This document shows, piece after piece, positions 1 through 8,649 of a DNA stretch of 64,000 nt. The stretch spans positions 663,722-727,721 of the forward strand of contig NZ_LMFI01000010.1 in NCBI RefSeq assembly GCF_001426745.1, in the 5' to 3' direction. The translations under genes and the position numbers were made by a program. Source of the stretch: Nocardioides sp. Root140. Lineage in GTDB: Bacteria; Actinomycetota; Actinomycetes; Propionibacteriales; Nocardioidaceae. The notes under the pieces were generated by a model. That model was not told the DNA's origin. It saw only the letters and a program-made list of their open reading frames with translations, and made no database searches. The stretch's first letter is position 1. Each line of letters opens with the position of its first letter.

Positions 1-2
1 CC

Positions 3-1586
3 TCAGCTCCGAGGAGTCAAGCCGTGCCCACTGACAACGGACCCTGGAAACCAGCCCTTGATCCCGAAATGTGAGACAACTCGAGAAGTATTTTTCAGGG
101 GTGGCGCCGTCGGGTTGTGGTCGTAGGGGACGGGGTGGTCGTAGTCGACGCGTCGGCTCACGGTGGTGGAGTGTGGGAAGGCGGTGCGGGGGCTGAGCAG
201 CTGGATCCGGTCCTTGAGCCATTGCGGGTGCACGTAGGTCGCGGTCGGGGTGGTCTGGTTGAGGTCGATCACCTCGGTGACCTGGACCAGGGCTGTGCCG
301 AGCATGGGTGCGAGGTTGGTTGGGAGCATGGGGCCGGCGTCCTCGACCTTGGCCACGGTCCCGCGTCCGGTGGGGTGGCTGGTGGACAGGGCGGCCTGGT
401 GCAGGTGGACGTAGACCACGGCCCGGGGACGCAGCTTGACCGGATCGATTTGGCGGAGCGCGTCGAGCAGATGCTCCGGGAACCCGTCGGCCCAGGCCAC
501 CGGTGACGAGCCGGGTTCCGCGTCTTCCGGCTCGGGCTCAGCATCAGGATCCGGTGCTGGGTGGGCGGCCGCATCGGAAGCTGCCTCCGGCTCGTGGTCG
601 GCTCCGGTCTGGTTGTCGTCGCGGGCCGCGTCGCTTGTGCCGGCGGGCTCACTGTTGCTGGGCTGGCCCTGGTCGTCGCTGCCGCCGTCGTCCGCGGCGG
701 CGTCGTTGTCGGTGTTACCGGCTTCGTCCTCGTCGTCGTCGTTGGCTTCGTCGTGGCCGTCGCCGGGCTGGTCCTGGTCGGTGGAGTGTGGTCCGGGGTC
801 GGGGTTCTCGGCGTGCTCGAGCAGCAACGCGAGCAACTCCGCGGGACGCGCCAGCCACCCGAAGGCTTCGGCACGTCTCGTGTCGAGGGACCGGTACGGC
901 ACCTCGGCTTCCTTGTCGCGGGCGGCGAGGATGTCGGCGATCCGGTTCAGCATCGCATCGACCCAGACCGCGTCACCGTTCTCGACCCGGGCGATCACGT
1001 GCCGCAACCCGGCGGCGTCCATCCGCCCCAGGGACACGAACCTGCGTTCTCGGGCCTCGCGGGTGCGGATCTCGTGCAGCTGTGGGTTGGCCTCGATGAT
1101 CTTCGCCTCACACACCTCCAGCACCACCGAGGGCTGCTCCCCGGCCAGGGCCTGGGCGACTGCCGCGTCCACGTAGGCGGCGTCCTCGGCGTTGAGGTGC
1201 CGGGTCAGGCGGGCGATCCGGCGGGCCACCCAGGCCTCACACCGCAGGGTCTTCAGCACGGCCCAGCACTTCGGCAGCCGGTGCACCAGGTCGAGCCCGT
1301 CGGCGACCAGCCAGCGGGTGGCCATCGGGTGCGTCTGCCGGCTGATGGCCAGCTCGGCCAGGCAGAGGTCTTGGACCATGGGGGTGCCGGCACCGCCGAC
1401 CGGGATGAGTTTCGCCATGCCGGGGAACTGCCGCGCCGCGGGCCAGGTCTTCGGGTCCTCCTCGTGCAGCTCGGCCCACCGGACCCCCAATGCCAGGTCG
1501 TCGAGCTCGGATCCACGACGCAGACGCAGGGCATCTTCGACGAACAGCAACGTGCCGCCCGCGTCGAGATCCTCCGTTTCCACCAT
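3..1586 (-). CDS. DUF222/HNH-endonuclease-like protein with abnormal C terminus
   Basis: 527 residues. The N-terminal part (about 1-260) reads as the DUF222 domain that precedes HNH nuclease motifs in many actinobacterial repeat-family proteins. It is followed by a long Asp/Glu/Pro-rich low-complexity linker (about 265-365) and a second conserved block. The first HNH element is visible near residues 478-485 (VDYDHPVPYD). The expected second half, a Cys/Arg-His-His segment followed by a Trp/Tyr-rich tail, is absent. Instead the protein ends in about 25 residues that do not resemble the family, suggesting the 3' end is replaced by foreign DNA just inside the left edge. It is probably not an active nuclease. 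The ATG at 1586 is the obvious start. The class is multi-copy in Nocardioidaceae, but its cellular role is unclear. Confidence 0.75.
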   Translation of the reverse strand: MVETEDLDAGGTLLFVEDALRLRRGSELDDLALGVRWAELHEEDPKTWPAARQFPGMAKLIPVGGAGTPMVQDLCLAELAISRQTHPMATRWLVADGLDLVHRLPKCWAVLKTLRCEAWVARRIARLTRHLNAEDAAYVDAAVAQALAGEQPSVVLEVCEAKIIEANPQLHEIRTREARERRFVSLGRMDAAGLRHVIARVENGDAVWVDAMLNRIADILAARDKEAEVPYRSLDTRRAEAFGWLARPAELLALLLEHAENPDPGPHSTDQDQPGDGHDEANDDDEDEAGNTDNDAAADDGGSDDQGQPSNSEPAGTSDAARDDNQTGADHEPEAASDAAAHPAPDPDAEPEPEDAEPGSSPVAWADGFPEHLLDALRQIDPVKLRPRAVVYVHLHQAALSTSHPTGRGTVAKVEDAGPMLPTNLAPMLGTALVQVTEVIDLNQTTPTATYVHPQWLKDRIQLLSPRTAFPHSTTVSRRVDYDHPVPYDHNPTAPPLKNTSRVVSHFGIKGWFPGSVVSGHGLTPRS

Positions 1587-1630
1587 GCCTCAAACTCAAG
1601 CACTCACCACCGACAACGACCCCCCGAAAA

Positions 1631-1677
1631 CCCCTGGAACACAGGGGATGTGGAGAACTTTCCCGAAAAGTTTCGGG
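1631..1677. promoter_or_regulatory. Two short dyads upstream of the DUF222/HNH gene
   Basis: Two adjacent perfect inverted repeats sit 45-91 bp upstream of the DUF222/HNH start: CCCCTG-N5-CAGGGG (1631-1647) and CCCGAAA-AG-TTTCGGG (1662-1677). They could be operator half-sites or small hairpins of the 5' leader. Nothing else in the window shares them clearly, so the role is inference. Confidence 0.3.
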
Positions 1678-1705
1678 TGGCCCGGCCAGGCGCGGTCGAT
1701 CGTGG

Positions 1706-1747
1706 GTTGGCTTCGAGACAGGCGCTGGCGCGCCTTCCTCAACCAAC
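1706..1747. repeat. REP-like interspersed palindrome
   Basis: A 42-bp imperfect palindrome. Its outer arms GTTGG/CCAAC (1706-1710, 1743-1747) and inner arms AGGCGC/GCGCCT (1720-1725, 1730-1735) enclose the phrases CTTCGAGACAGGCGC and CCTTCCTCAACC. From memory this is the style of intergenic palindrome common in Nocardioides-type genomes (TTTCGAGAC...CTCAACC). A half copy of the right arm (17 of 18 bases) recurs at 1809-1826. Its family membership has not been checked by search. Confidence 0.55.
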
Positions 1748-1771
1748 GAAGCGGCAGCGCGGGCACCGCAC

Positions 1772-1811
1772 ACCACGAGAGCGCACCGCAGACCACGAGA
1801 GCGCAGCACGC
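1772..1811. repeat. Two-unit 20-bp tandem repeat
   Basis: ACCACGAGAGCGCA occurs at 1772-1785 and again at 1792-1805, giving a 20-bp period. It lies between the REP-like palindrome and its half copy, so the whole 1587-1867 gap is repeat-derived. No gene was seen in it. Confidence 0.5.
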
Positions 1812-1867
1812 CTTCCTCAGCCAACGATGAGCCTGGCGCGATCAGCTTGCGTCGAGGGCCAGCCGAG

Positions 1868-2386
1868 TCACGAGACGACAGCCGTGGCTTCACGCTGAAG
1901 CGAACCGACCGCGACGGCCGCGAACAGCACGAACCCGGCAGCGACGGCAGCCAGCGGTACGGCATCGTCGACGCCGGCCAACGAACTGGCCATGCCGGCC
2001 AGCGCGATCGCGATCAGCACCAGGCCCAGCCTCGCGAAGAGCGGAAGCCTGAACGCCTGGGCGAACGGCACGAAGTGCGTGCCGACCACGAGCACCACCC
2101 AGGCCGGTACGAGCTCGGCGTGGCCGAGCTGACGCAGCACGGCGGCTCCGGCCGGGATGGCCACCAGCTCGCCCAGCACGCAGGTCCAGTAGATGCGCAG
2201 TGCCGCGGGTGTGGGTGTCGGCGGCGCGGCCGGCGTACGCACCACCAGCCAGGCGACCAGCACCACGAAACAGGCCACTCCCACGACGCGCAGCGCCGTC
2301 GCGCCCGGCAGCTCTCCCGCGTTGGCGAGCACGAAGACCAGTCCCCCGCCGGCGCCGATGAGGCCGCCGATCTGTCGTCCGTTCAT
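1868..2386 (-). CDS. Hypothetical multi-span membrane protein
   Basis: 172 residues, hydrophobic almost throughout. About five or six candidate membrane segments can be drawn, including blocks near residues 5-22, 30-50, 65-85, 90-108, 118-135 and 142-162. No catalytic motif or known family was recognised. It starts at the ATG at 2386 and is followed on the same strand by the repeat-rich gap. The upstream PLP enzyme ends 31 bp before this start, so the two may be co-transcribed. Codon bias and the clean hydrophobic pattern support a real gene; its function is unknown. Confidence 0.7.
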   Translation of the reverse strand: MNGRQIGGLIGAGGGLVFVLANAGELPGATALRVVGVACFVVLVAWLVVRTPAAPPTPTPAALRIYWTCVLGELVAIPAGAAVLRQLGHAELVPAWVVLVVGTHFVPFAQAFRLPLFARLGLVLIAIALAGMASSLAGVDDAVPLAAVAAGFVLFAAVAVGSLQREATAVVS

Positions 2387-2417
2387 GCCGGCCAGTCAAC
2401 AGGAGAGCAGCAGGGCG

Positions 2418-3611
2418 TCAGCCGGCGGTCAACGGCACGCGATCTCGGGAGGCGCTGAGACCGCGGTCGAGGTCCTCCATCAGGTCCTCGACGTCCTCGA
2501 GGCCGACCGAGATCCGCACGAGGTTCGCCGAGGGGCGGGCCTCCGGCGCGACCGGGCGGTGGGTCAGGGCAGCGGGGTGCTGCACCAACGAGTCGACCCC
2601 GCCGAGGGAGACCGCGTGGGTGAAGAGGCGCGTGCGCGTGGTCAGCGCCTCCGCCGCCGCGAACCCGTCGCGCAGGGTGAGGCCGACCATCGCACCCGGC
2701 CCCCACATCTGGGTCTGCAACAGGTCGCGCGAGTCTCCGTCGATCCCCGGGTAGTGGACGGTGTCCACGGCAGGGTGCTCGCCGAGCCACTGGGCGATGC
2801 GGGTCGCGCTGGCCTGCTGCGCCCGCATGCGGATCGGCAACGTGGTCAGGCCACGGTGCAGCAGATAGGCGCCGAGGGGATGCAGCAGACCGCCGGTCAC
2901 GGCCCGCACCCGACGCAGCGCCGAAGCGGTCTCCTGGCCGCACGCGATCACACCGGCGGTGACGTCGCCGTGTCCGCCGAGGTACTTCGTCGCAGAGTGC
3001 AGTGACATCGCCGCACCCAGCGTGATCGGGTTCTGCAGGATCGGCGTGGCGAAGGTGTTGTCGACCAGCACCGGCACGACACCGGCCTGTGCCACGACGT
3101 GGCGAATGTCCACGAGATCCAGCGTCGGGTTCGCCGGGGTCTCCAGGATCACCAGCGCCGTGTCCGCACGGATCGCGGCCTCGACGCCCTCTTCGGTGCA
3201 GAAGTCCACCTCCACGCCGAGCAGCCCGGAGTCGAGCAGGTGGTCCGTGCCGCCGTACAAGGGTCGTACGGCGACCACGTGTCGCCGCTCGCCGAACGCC
3301 GTGGCCGACAGGATCGCGGCGGTCATCGCGGCCATGCCCGAGGCGAACGCCACCGACTCCTCCGCGTGCTCGAGCTGGGCCAGGGCCTTCTCGAAGCGAC
3401 CGACCGTCGGGTTCCACAGCCGGGAGTACACATGGCCGCCCTCGGCCAGCGGGTGGCCGCCGGTGGCCATCGACTCGTAGGCCGCGCCCCCGGACTCGAT
3501 GTCCGGCAACGGGTAGGTGGAGGAGAGATCGAGAGGCAGGGCGTGCACACCGAGGTCGGTGAGATCGTCACGACCGCAGTGGACAGCGAGGGAGTCAGGG
3601 CGCAGGGACAT
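2418..3611 (-). CDS. Cys/Met metabolism PLP-dependent enzyme (trans-sulfuration family)
   Basis: 397 residues, the usual length for cystathionine gamma-synthase, gamma-lyase or methionine gamma-lyase. Family marks include YSRLWNPT near residue 62, the SGMAA phosphate-binding loop near 91, and SATKYLGGHGD near 205 with the PLP-binding lysine. The exact reaction cannot be fixed by eye. The start is the ATG at 3611. It is divergent from an Lrp/AsnC regulator whose predicted start lies about 110 bp away, the arrangement typical when the regulator controls an amino-acid catabolic gene. A role in degrading methionine or a related sulfur amino acid is therefore plausible, but this is inference from context. 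Confidence 0.85.
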   Translation of the reverse strand: MSLRPDSLAVHCGRDDLTDLGVHALPLDLSSTYPLPDIESGGAAYESMATGGHPLAEGGHVYSRLWNPTVGRFEKALAQLEHAEESVAFASGMAAMTAAILSATAFGERRHVVAVRPLYGGTDHLLDSGLLGVEVDFCTEEGVEAAIRADTALVILETPANPTLDLVDIRHVVAQAGVVPVLVDNTFATPILQNPITLGAAMSLHSATKYLGGHGDVTAGVIACGQETASALRRVRAVTGGLLHPLGAYLLHRGLTTLPIRMRAQQASATRIAQWLGEHPAVDTVHYPGIDGDSRDLLQTQMWGPGAMVGLTLRDGFAAAEALTTRTRLFTHAVSLGGVDSLVQHPAALTHRPVAPEARPSANLVRISVGLEDVEDLMEDLDRGLSASRDRVPLTAG

Positions 3612-3724
3612 GCCCCCACGATGGTGGATTCAGCAGCCAGCCTCCATTGATTCTGTCGAATCAGCGAACTGAGCGCCTAGATTGGCCAGAAGGCTCAATC
3701 CACCCGCATCGGAGGGCAGCAGAC

Positions 3725-4198
3725 TTGCCGAAAGCCCAAGGCGTCGGACTCGACGACACCGACCTCGAGATCCTGCGCGCGCTCTCCATCGATGCCCGCC
3801 TGACCAACAAGGCACTGGCGTCCCGGCTCGGGATCGCCGAGTCAACCTGCGCCTACCGGGTGCGCGCGCTGCGCGAGCGCGGCGTGATCCGCGGGACCAG
3901 CATCCAGCTCGACCTCGCCGCACTGGGCCGCCCGATCCAGGCGGTGATCAAGGTGCGCCTGGGCAGCCACAACCAGGCCCACGTGACCAAGCTGTACGCC
4001 GCACTCACCCGCGCGCCCGGCGTACTCCAGGCCTTTCACGTGGCCGGCGAGGACGACTTCCACCTGCACGTCGCCGTCGAGAGCGCCCAGGCATTGCGCG
4101 ACCTGGTGCTCGAGCACGTGACCGTGCACCGGGTCGTCCGCCAGACGGAGACCCAGCTGGTCTTCGAGCTGCGCGAGGGCGCCGGCGTGCTGGGCTGA
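3725..4198 (+). CDS. Lrp/AsnC-family transcriptional regulator
   Basis: 157 residues from a TTG start at 3725, chosen because GGAGGG lies just upstream (about 3711-3717) and the family's conserved N terminus (LDDTDLEILRALSIDARL) begins here. Longer in-frame starts add an unconserved leader. It has an N-terminal winged HTH (LASRLGIAESTCAYRVRAL) followed by the RAM/ligand-binding domain with the GEDDFHLHV segment. It faces away from the PLP lyase gene, which it probably regulates in response to an amino acid. The stop codon lies inside a perfect 16-bp palindrome shared with the convergent helicase gene. Confidence 0.9.
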   Translation: MPKAQGVGLDDTDLEILRALSIDARLTNKALASRLGIAESTCAYRVRALRERGVIRGTSIQLDLAALGRPIQAVIKVRLGSHNQAHVTKLYAALTRAPGVLQAFHVAGEDDFHLHVAVESAQALRDLVLEHVTVHRVVRQTETQLVFELREGAGVLG

Positions 4199-4251
4199 TC
4201 AGCCCAGGCGCCCCAATCAGCCCAGCACCCCGATCAGCCCAGGCGCTCCAA
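4191..4251. terminator. Palindrome and repeated unit between convergent stops
   Basis: TGGGCTGATCAGCCCA (4191-4206) is a perfect 16-bp palindrome containing the Lrp stop codon. A 20-bp unit starting GATCAGCCCAGGCGC occurs at 4197-4216 and again at 4232-4251 with one mismatch; the second copy contains the helicase stop. ATCAGCCCAG occurs a third time at 4216-4225. It probably acts as a bidirectional terminator and looks like a local duplication. There is no T-run. Confidence 0.5.
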
Positions 4252-6396
4252 CTCGTCGGTGAGCAGGGCGACCAAGGCCTCGAGCTGCACGTCGGACGAG
4301 TCGGCGATCTCCTCGTCGGACCCGTCGAGCGCACGCGCAGCCAGTCCTGCCTTGCTGTCGATCAGCTCGGCGATCTTGGTGTCGAGGGTCTGCGAGGCGA
4401 TGATCCGCCACGCGGTGACCGGCTCGGCCTGGCCGATGCGGTGGATCCGGTCGATCGCCTGGGTCTGCTCGGCGTCGGTCCACGACAGCTCGGCCAGCAC
4501 CATGTTGGAGGCGACCTGGAGGTTCAACCCGACACCGGCCGCAGTCAGCGAGCACACCACGATCGCGACGTCGGGATCGTTGATGAACGCGTCGATGTTC
4601 TTCTGCCGCTCACGCGGAGTCTGGTCGCCACGGATCGAGGCGTAGCGGATGTCGCGCTTGGCGAAGGTCTCCTGCGCCACGTCCATCACGTCGATGTGCT
4701 TGGCGAAGAAGACCACCTTGCCGACGTTGCGGGCAAGCTGGGCGGCGTAGTCGGCGGCGAGACCAGCCTTGGCCTGGCCGATCCGGCGCATCATCGTGAA
4801 GACGTTCTCGCCCGAGCTGTTGTCGCTGTTGTCCTCGCGCTCCCACGTCGCGACGCGGCGTACGAGCTCGTGGTCGATGCCCTCGACGGTGACGCCGGAC
4901 GTGCGGGTCTCGAGCGCGGTCTGGTAGCGCTTGAGCAGGCGCTTGGCCAGCTTGCGCTCGGAGTCGCGGATCGAGCGACCGAGGGCGTCGTCGAGCTCGA
5001 CGGGCAGGTCGGCGACGCGGCGGGCCGGAATGTCGGAGGCGACGTCGACCTTGCGGCGACGCACGATGCCCTGGTCGATCACCGCCGCGCGGGCCGCGGC
5101 ATAGAAGCCGGAGTCGACCGGCGAGAGACCGGTCTCCTCGAGGGCGGCCATCAGGCCGGGCCGCGGCTTCTTGTCGTCGATCCAGCCGAGGAACTGCCAG
5201 ATCGCGCGGAAGTCCTCGATGTCGTTGATCAGCGGCGTGCCGGTCAGCGCCATCATCAGCGGTCGCGGCGTACGGGCCCGGATGCGGTCGGCAATCTCGA
5301 GCGCGTGCTGCGAGCGCTGTGACGACTTGTTCTTGATGAAGTGCGCCTCGTCGATGACCATGCCGCGGAAGCCGAAGTCACCGAGCCAGCCGACGTGCCG
5401 GTCGAGCACCTCGTAGTTCACGATCACGATGTCGGCGAAACCGTCGATCGTGTCGCCGTCACCGTGGATCACGGTGGTGGGGCGCTTCGGCGTCCAGATC
5501 TCGGCCTCGCGGGCCCAGTTGGTCTTCACGACCGACGGCACGACGACCAGCAGCGGATAGGCCTCGGCGGCCTGCGCGGCGAGCAACGCCTGCGCGGTCT
5601 TGCCCAGGCCCGGCTCGTCGGCGAGCAGGAAGGTGCGGTGGCCCTCGGCGGCAGCGGCGACGACCTCACCCTGGTGGTGCATGAGCTCCATGCCGCTGGC
5701 GGTCTTGAGCGTGCTCGGCTCCGGCAGGTCCATGCAGGACGAGGCGCCGCCGTACTCGAAGGACCGGAAGAGCGGGCCGAGCAGCTCCCACGACGCCAGG
5801 CGGTGCGTCTTCGGCGTCACGGGCGCCGGGGTGGAGAAGTCGGGAACGAGGAACGGGTTGGACAGTTGACGCGAGATCACGGACTGCGGCACGACACGGC
5901 GCTCTGTGTGCGCGCCGTTGGCCAGGGCCGGTTCCGGGGCCGCCACTTCCTCAGGGGGTACGTCGAGCCCGGCGGCCTCGAGCATCTCGCGCTTGAGGGC
6001 ACGCGCCGCATCGGAGACCGAGGCCTCTTCGGTGAGCAGCTCGAGCAGTGAGGTGTCACGGGCCGTGGTCTTGGCGAGGATCGTGGCGATGCCGTCGAGG
6101 CGCTTGAGCTCGTCGGCTCGCTTGGCCTCGGTGGTCTCGGTGTCGGCCTTGATGCGGGCCCGCTCCTCACGCACCAGAAGCGCGACGACCTGGAACTTGG
6201 TGCGGTCAGGGCGCTGGACCGACCCCTTCTGCACCGCGATCTCGACCTCACGCACGGCGCGGGCGAGCACGGGGATGATCCCGTCGTTGTCGAGCGGTCG
6301 GTTGCGACGCTGGTTGTTGCGCTGGCCGCCGCGCTGGTTGCTGCGCTGTGCGGTCCGCGTGTCACCGGTCTGGCGGCGCTGGCCTCGTCTTGCCAA
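4234..6396 (-). CDS. SNF2-family DEAH-box helicase/ATPase
   Basis: 720 residues. The N-terminal 30 residues are Arg/Gln/Asn-rich and probably bind nucleic acid. The SNF2 core follows: Walker A DEPGLGKT near residue 260, DEAH near 348, the SF2 motif III-like LTGTP near 386, and the C-terminal helicase lobe with IDRIHRIGQ near 650. This architecture suits a dsDNA translocase that remodels protein-DNA complexes, as in HepA/RapA or SMARCAL1 relatives; no nuclease or HNH fusion is visible. The start is TTG at 6396 with GAGGAGAG about seven bases upstream. It appears monocistronic and ends convergently with the Lrp gene. Specific substrates are unknown. Confidence 0.9.
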   Translation of the reverse strand: MARRGQRRQTGDTRTAQRSNQRGGQRNNQRRNRPLDNDGIIPVLARAVREVEIAVQKGSVQRPDRTKFQVVALLVREERARIKADTETTEAKRADELKRLDGIATILAKTTARDTSLLELLTEEASVSDAARALKREMLEAAGLDVPPEEVAAPEPALANGAHTERRVVPQSVISRQLSNPFLVPDFSTPAPVTPKTHRLASWELLGPLFRSFEYGGASSCMDLPEPSTLKTASGMELMHHQGEVVAAAAEGHRTFLLADEPGLGKTAQALLAAQAAEAYPLLVVVPSVVKTNWAREAEIWTPKRPTTVIHGDGDTIDGFADIVIVNYEVLDRHVGWLGDFGFRGMVIDEAHFIKNKSSQRSQHALEIADRIRARTPRPLMMALTGTPLINDIEDFRAIWQFLGWIDDKKPRPGLMAALEETGLSPVDSGFYAAARAAVIDQGIVRRRKVDVASDIPARRVADLPVELDDALGRSIRDSERKLAKRLLKRYQTALETRTSGVTVEGIDHELVRRVATWEREDNSDNSSGENVFTMMRRIGQAKAGLAADYAAQLARNVGKVVFFAKHIDVMDVAQETFAKRDIRYASIRGDQTPRERQKNIDAFINDPDVAIVVCSLTAAGVGLNLQVASNMVLAELSWTDAEQTQAIDRIHRIGQAEPVTAWRIIASQTLDTKIAELIDSKAGLAARALDGSDEEIADSSDVQLEALVALLTDELERLG

Positions 6397-6704
6397 GAAT
6401 TCTCTCCTCTGGAGGGCCCGGGTCAGGGCGTGGAGGCCGGCTGTCGAGCAGCGCTCGGACGGCGAACAGGCCGGGGCCTGACGATCAGGCCGAGACCACC
6501 CGAGTCGATCCCGGCGATCTGCAGCCGGGGCAGTCGTTCCTGCGGCGCGTGATTCGGCGGCGCTTGATTCGAACCAGCAGAACCGAGGGGTTGGAAAACC
6601 TGACCTCTACGGCGCCCATTCTACGCACCGATCAGCAGGAACGGTGCATCCGGTGTCGGCTGCTCGCTGCGCGGCGTCACCGATCCACCATTGATCAGTC
6701 GCTC
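6397..6704. other. Intergenic leader between helicase and monooxygenase
   Basis: This is part of a 415-bp gap between divergent genes. It holds the helicase ribosome-binding site at its left end and two close copies of TGATTCG (about 6551 and 6565). No open frame with coding character and no RNA gene was seen. The regulatory content is the motif described at 6705-6730. Confidence 0.4.
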
Positions 6705-6730
6705 ATTCCATTATTTTCGAATATCTCTTG
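6705..6730 (+). promoter_or_regulatory. Shared 26-bp catabolic promoter/operator motif, copy 1
   Basis: The AT-rich block around TTATTTTCGAATAT matches the block at 22010-22035 at 24 of 26 positions. It contains the inverted half-sites ATTC-N10-GAAT. It lies 82 bp upstream of the flavin monooxygenase start, in DNA otherwise near 70% GC, so it is a likely regulator-binding site or promoter. The regulator is not identified. Confidence 0.6.
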
Positions 6731-6811
6731 AATCTTCGCACGACGAATGTCATGCTCTGTGACAGGCATCACCGCCCCGCCCACCCACTTGATCGCCCGA
6801 GGAGAACCGCC

Positions 6812-8569
6812 ATGACAGAGCTCAACGCCATCGAGACCGACGTACTGGTCATCGGGGCCGGGCCCGCCGGTCTGGCCATGGCCGGCCTGCTCGCCGAGCT
6901 CGGGATCGACACCGTCACCGTCACGAAGTACGGCGGCACCGCGCACTCGCCCCGCGCGCACATCACCAACCAGCGCACGATGGAGGTCTTCCGCGACCTC
7001 GGCATCGAGGACGACGTGCGCGAGGTCGCCACCCCCAACGAGCTGATGGGCAACAACGTCTGGTCGACCAGCTTCACCGACCCCGAGATCGCCCGGCTCC
7101 TGACCTGGGGCAGCGGCCCCGAACGACGCAGCGACTACGACCTGGCCAGCCCGAGCCAGATGTGCAACATCCCGCAGCACATCCTTGAGCCGGTCATGCT
7201 GCGCGGCGCGACCGGGCACGGCGCCGACGTCCGCTTCGACACCGAGCTCGTCGACCTGACCCAGGACGCGGACGGCGTGACCGCGACCGTGAAGGATCGT
7301 GGCACCGGCGAGCAGCAGACCATCCGGGCGAAGTACGCCGTGGGCGCCGATGGTGGCCGCTCGACCGTGGCCGAGCTGCTCGACTTCTCCATGGACGGCA
7401 CGACCGGGCTCGGCGCCGCCGTGAACGTCTGGCTCGAGGCCGACCTGACGGCGTACACCGCGCACCGGCCCGGCACGCTCTACTGGATGTGCCAGCCGGG
7501 CAACGACTACTGGGTCGGCTCGGGCACCTGGATCTGCGTGAAGCCGTGGACCGAGTGGGTCATGCTCTACATGTACGACCCCGCCCAGGGCGAGCCGGAC
7601 CTCTCCGAGGAAGCCGTGATCGCGCGGGCCCGCACCACCATCGGCGACCCGGACGTCGACATCAAGGTGAAGGCGATCAGCCAGTGGCAGATCAACCACG
7701 TCGTCGCCGAGACCTACCAGCAGGGTCGGGTCTTCCTCGCCGGTGACGCCGCACACCGACACCCGCCGGCGAACGGGCTGGGCACCAACACCTCGATCCA
7801 GGACTCCTTCAACCTCGCCTGGAAGCTGGCCTACGTGCTGCGCGGGCTGGCCGGCCCGGCACTGCTCGACACGTACGACGCGGAGCGCCAGCCGGTCGGC
7901 CGTCAGGTTGTCGACCGGGCGATGAAGAGCGTCGGCGACATGCTCCCGATCTCGCAGGCGCTCGGCTTCGCGCCCGGTCAGAGCAGCGACGACGGCTGGA
8001 AGGCACTGGACGACCTGTTCCTCCCCGGGCCCGACGGCGAGGTCCGCCGCAAGGCCCTCGACGAGGCGGTCGCCTTGCAGAACTACCAGTTCAACTGCCA
8101 CGGCGTGGAGCTCGACCAGCACTACGAGTCCTCGGCCGTCGCCGACGACGACACTCCCTGGCCCACTCCGGACCGCGACCCCGAACTCTTCCACCACCCG
8201 ACCACACACCCCGGCGCGCGACTGCCGCACGCCTGGCTCGAGCACGAGGGGCGCCAGGTCTCCACGCTCGACCTCGTGGGCCACGGCGCCTTCACCCTGC
8301 TCACCGGCATCGGCGGAGAGGCGTGGGCGGACGCCGCCGCAAAGGCAGCCACCGAGCTCGGCGTACCCCTCAATGTGCGCACGCTCGGCCACCACAGTGA
8401 GTACGACGACGTGCTGGGTCGCTGGGCCGAGCTGCGCGAGGTCGAGGACACCGGCTGCCTCCTGGTCCGCCCCGACCACCACGTCGCCTGGCGCTCCACG
8501 CGGCTGACCGACGACCCGCAGGGCGACCTCGTCGCCGTACTCCGTCGGACGCTCGCGTCCGACGCCTGA
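6812..8569 (+). CDS. FAD-dependent aromatic monooxygenase (TfdB/PheA-like)
   Basis: 585 residues from ATG 6812, which has GAGGAG about eight bases upstream; an earlier in-frame TTG at 6728 lies inside the promoter motif and is rejected. The N-terminal Rossmann dinucleotide motif GAGPAG is at about residue 14, the conserved DG region (GADGG) near 179, and GDAAH near 310 followed by the PPANGLG segment that binds the FAD phosphate. A C-terminal thioredoxin-like extension is typical of 2,4-dichlorophenol or phenol 2-monooxygenases. It would hydroxylate a phenolic ring using NAD(P)H and O2. It stands alone, with no adjacent ring-cleavage dioxygenase, but its promoter shares a 26-bp motif with the flavoprotein cluster at 22 kb. 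The substrate is unknown. Confidence 0.87.
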   Translation: MTELNAIETDVLVIGAGPAGLAMAGLLAELGIDTVTVTKYGGTAHSPRAHITNQRTMEVFRDLGIEDDVREVATPNELMGNNVWSTSFTDPEIARLLTWGSGPERRSDYDLASPSQMCNIPQHILEPVMLRGATGHGADVRFDTELVDLTQDADGVTATVKDRGTGEQQTIRAKYAVGADGGRSTVAELLDFSMDGTTGLGAAVNVWLEADLTAYTAHRPGTLYWMCQPGNDYWVGSGTWICVKPWTEWVMLYMYDPAQGEPDLSEEAVIARARTTIGDPDVDIKVKAISQWQINHVVAETYQQGRVFLAGDAAHRHPPANGLGTNTSIQDSFNLAWKLAYVLRGLAGPALLDTYDAERQPVGRQVVDRAMKSVGDMLPISQALGFAPGQSSDDGWKALDDLFLPGPDGEVRRKALDEAVALQNYQFNCHGVELDQHYESSAVADDDTPWPTPDRDPELFHHPTTHPGARLPHAWLEHEGRQVSTLDLVGHGAFTLLTGIGGEAWADAAAKAATELGVPLNVRTLGHHSEYDDVLGRWAELREVEDTGCLLVRPDHHVAWRSTRLTDDPQGDLVAVLRRTLASDA

Positions 8570-8649
8570 GCGACCGGCGCCCCGGCGCGAAGGAGTCCGG
8601 AGGTTCTCCGAATGCCGTGGGACGGCGCCGCGGCCGGTAGATTCGCGGC

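Noticed and set aside
561..1898. 445-codon plus-strand frame across the DUF222/HNH gene
   Set aside because: Valine/glycine-rich shadow of the acidic linker on the other strand; it continues through the repeat-filled gap.
6728..6811. N-terminal extension of the monooxygenase from TTG 6728
   Set aside because: The extension overlaps the promoter motif and is unlike the family. ATG 6812 has a good ribosome-binding site and starts the Rossmann region at the expected distance.
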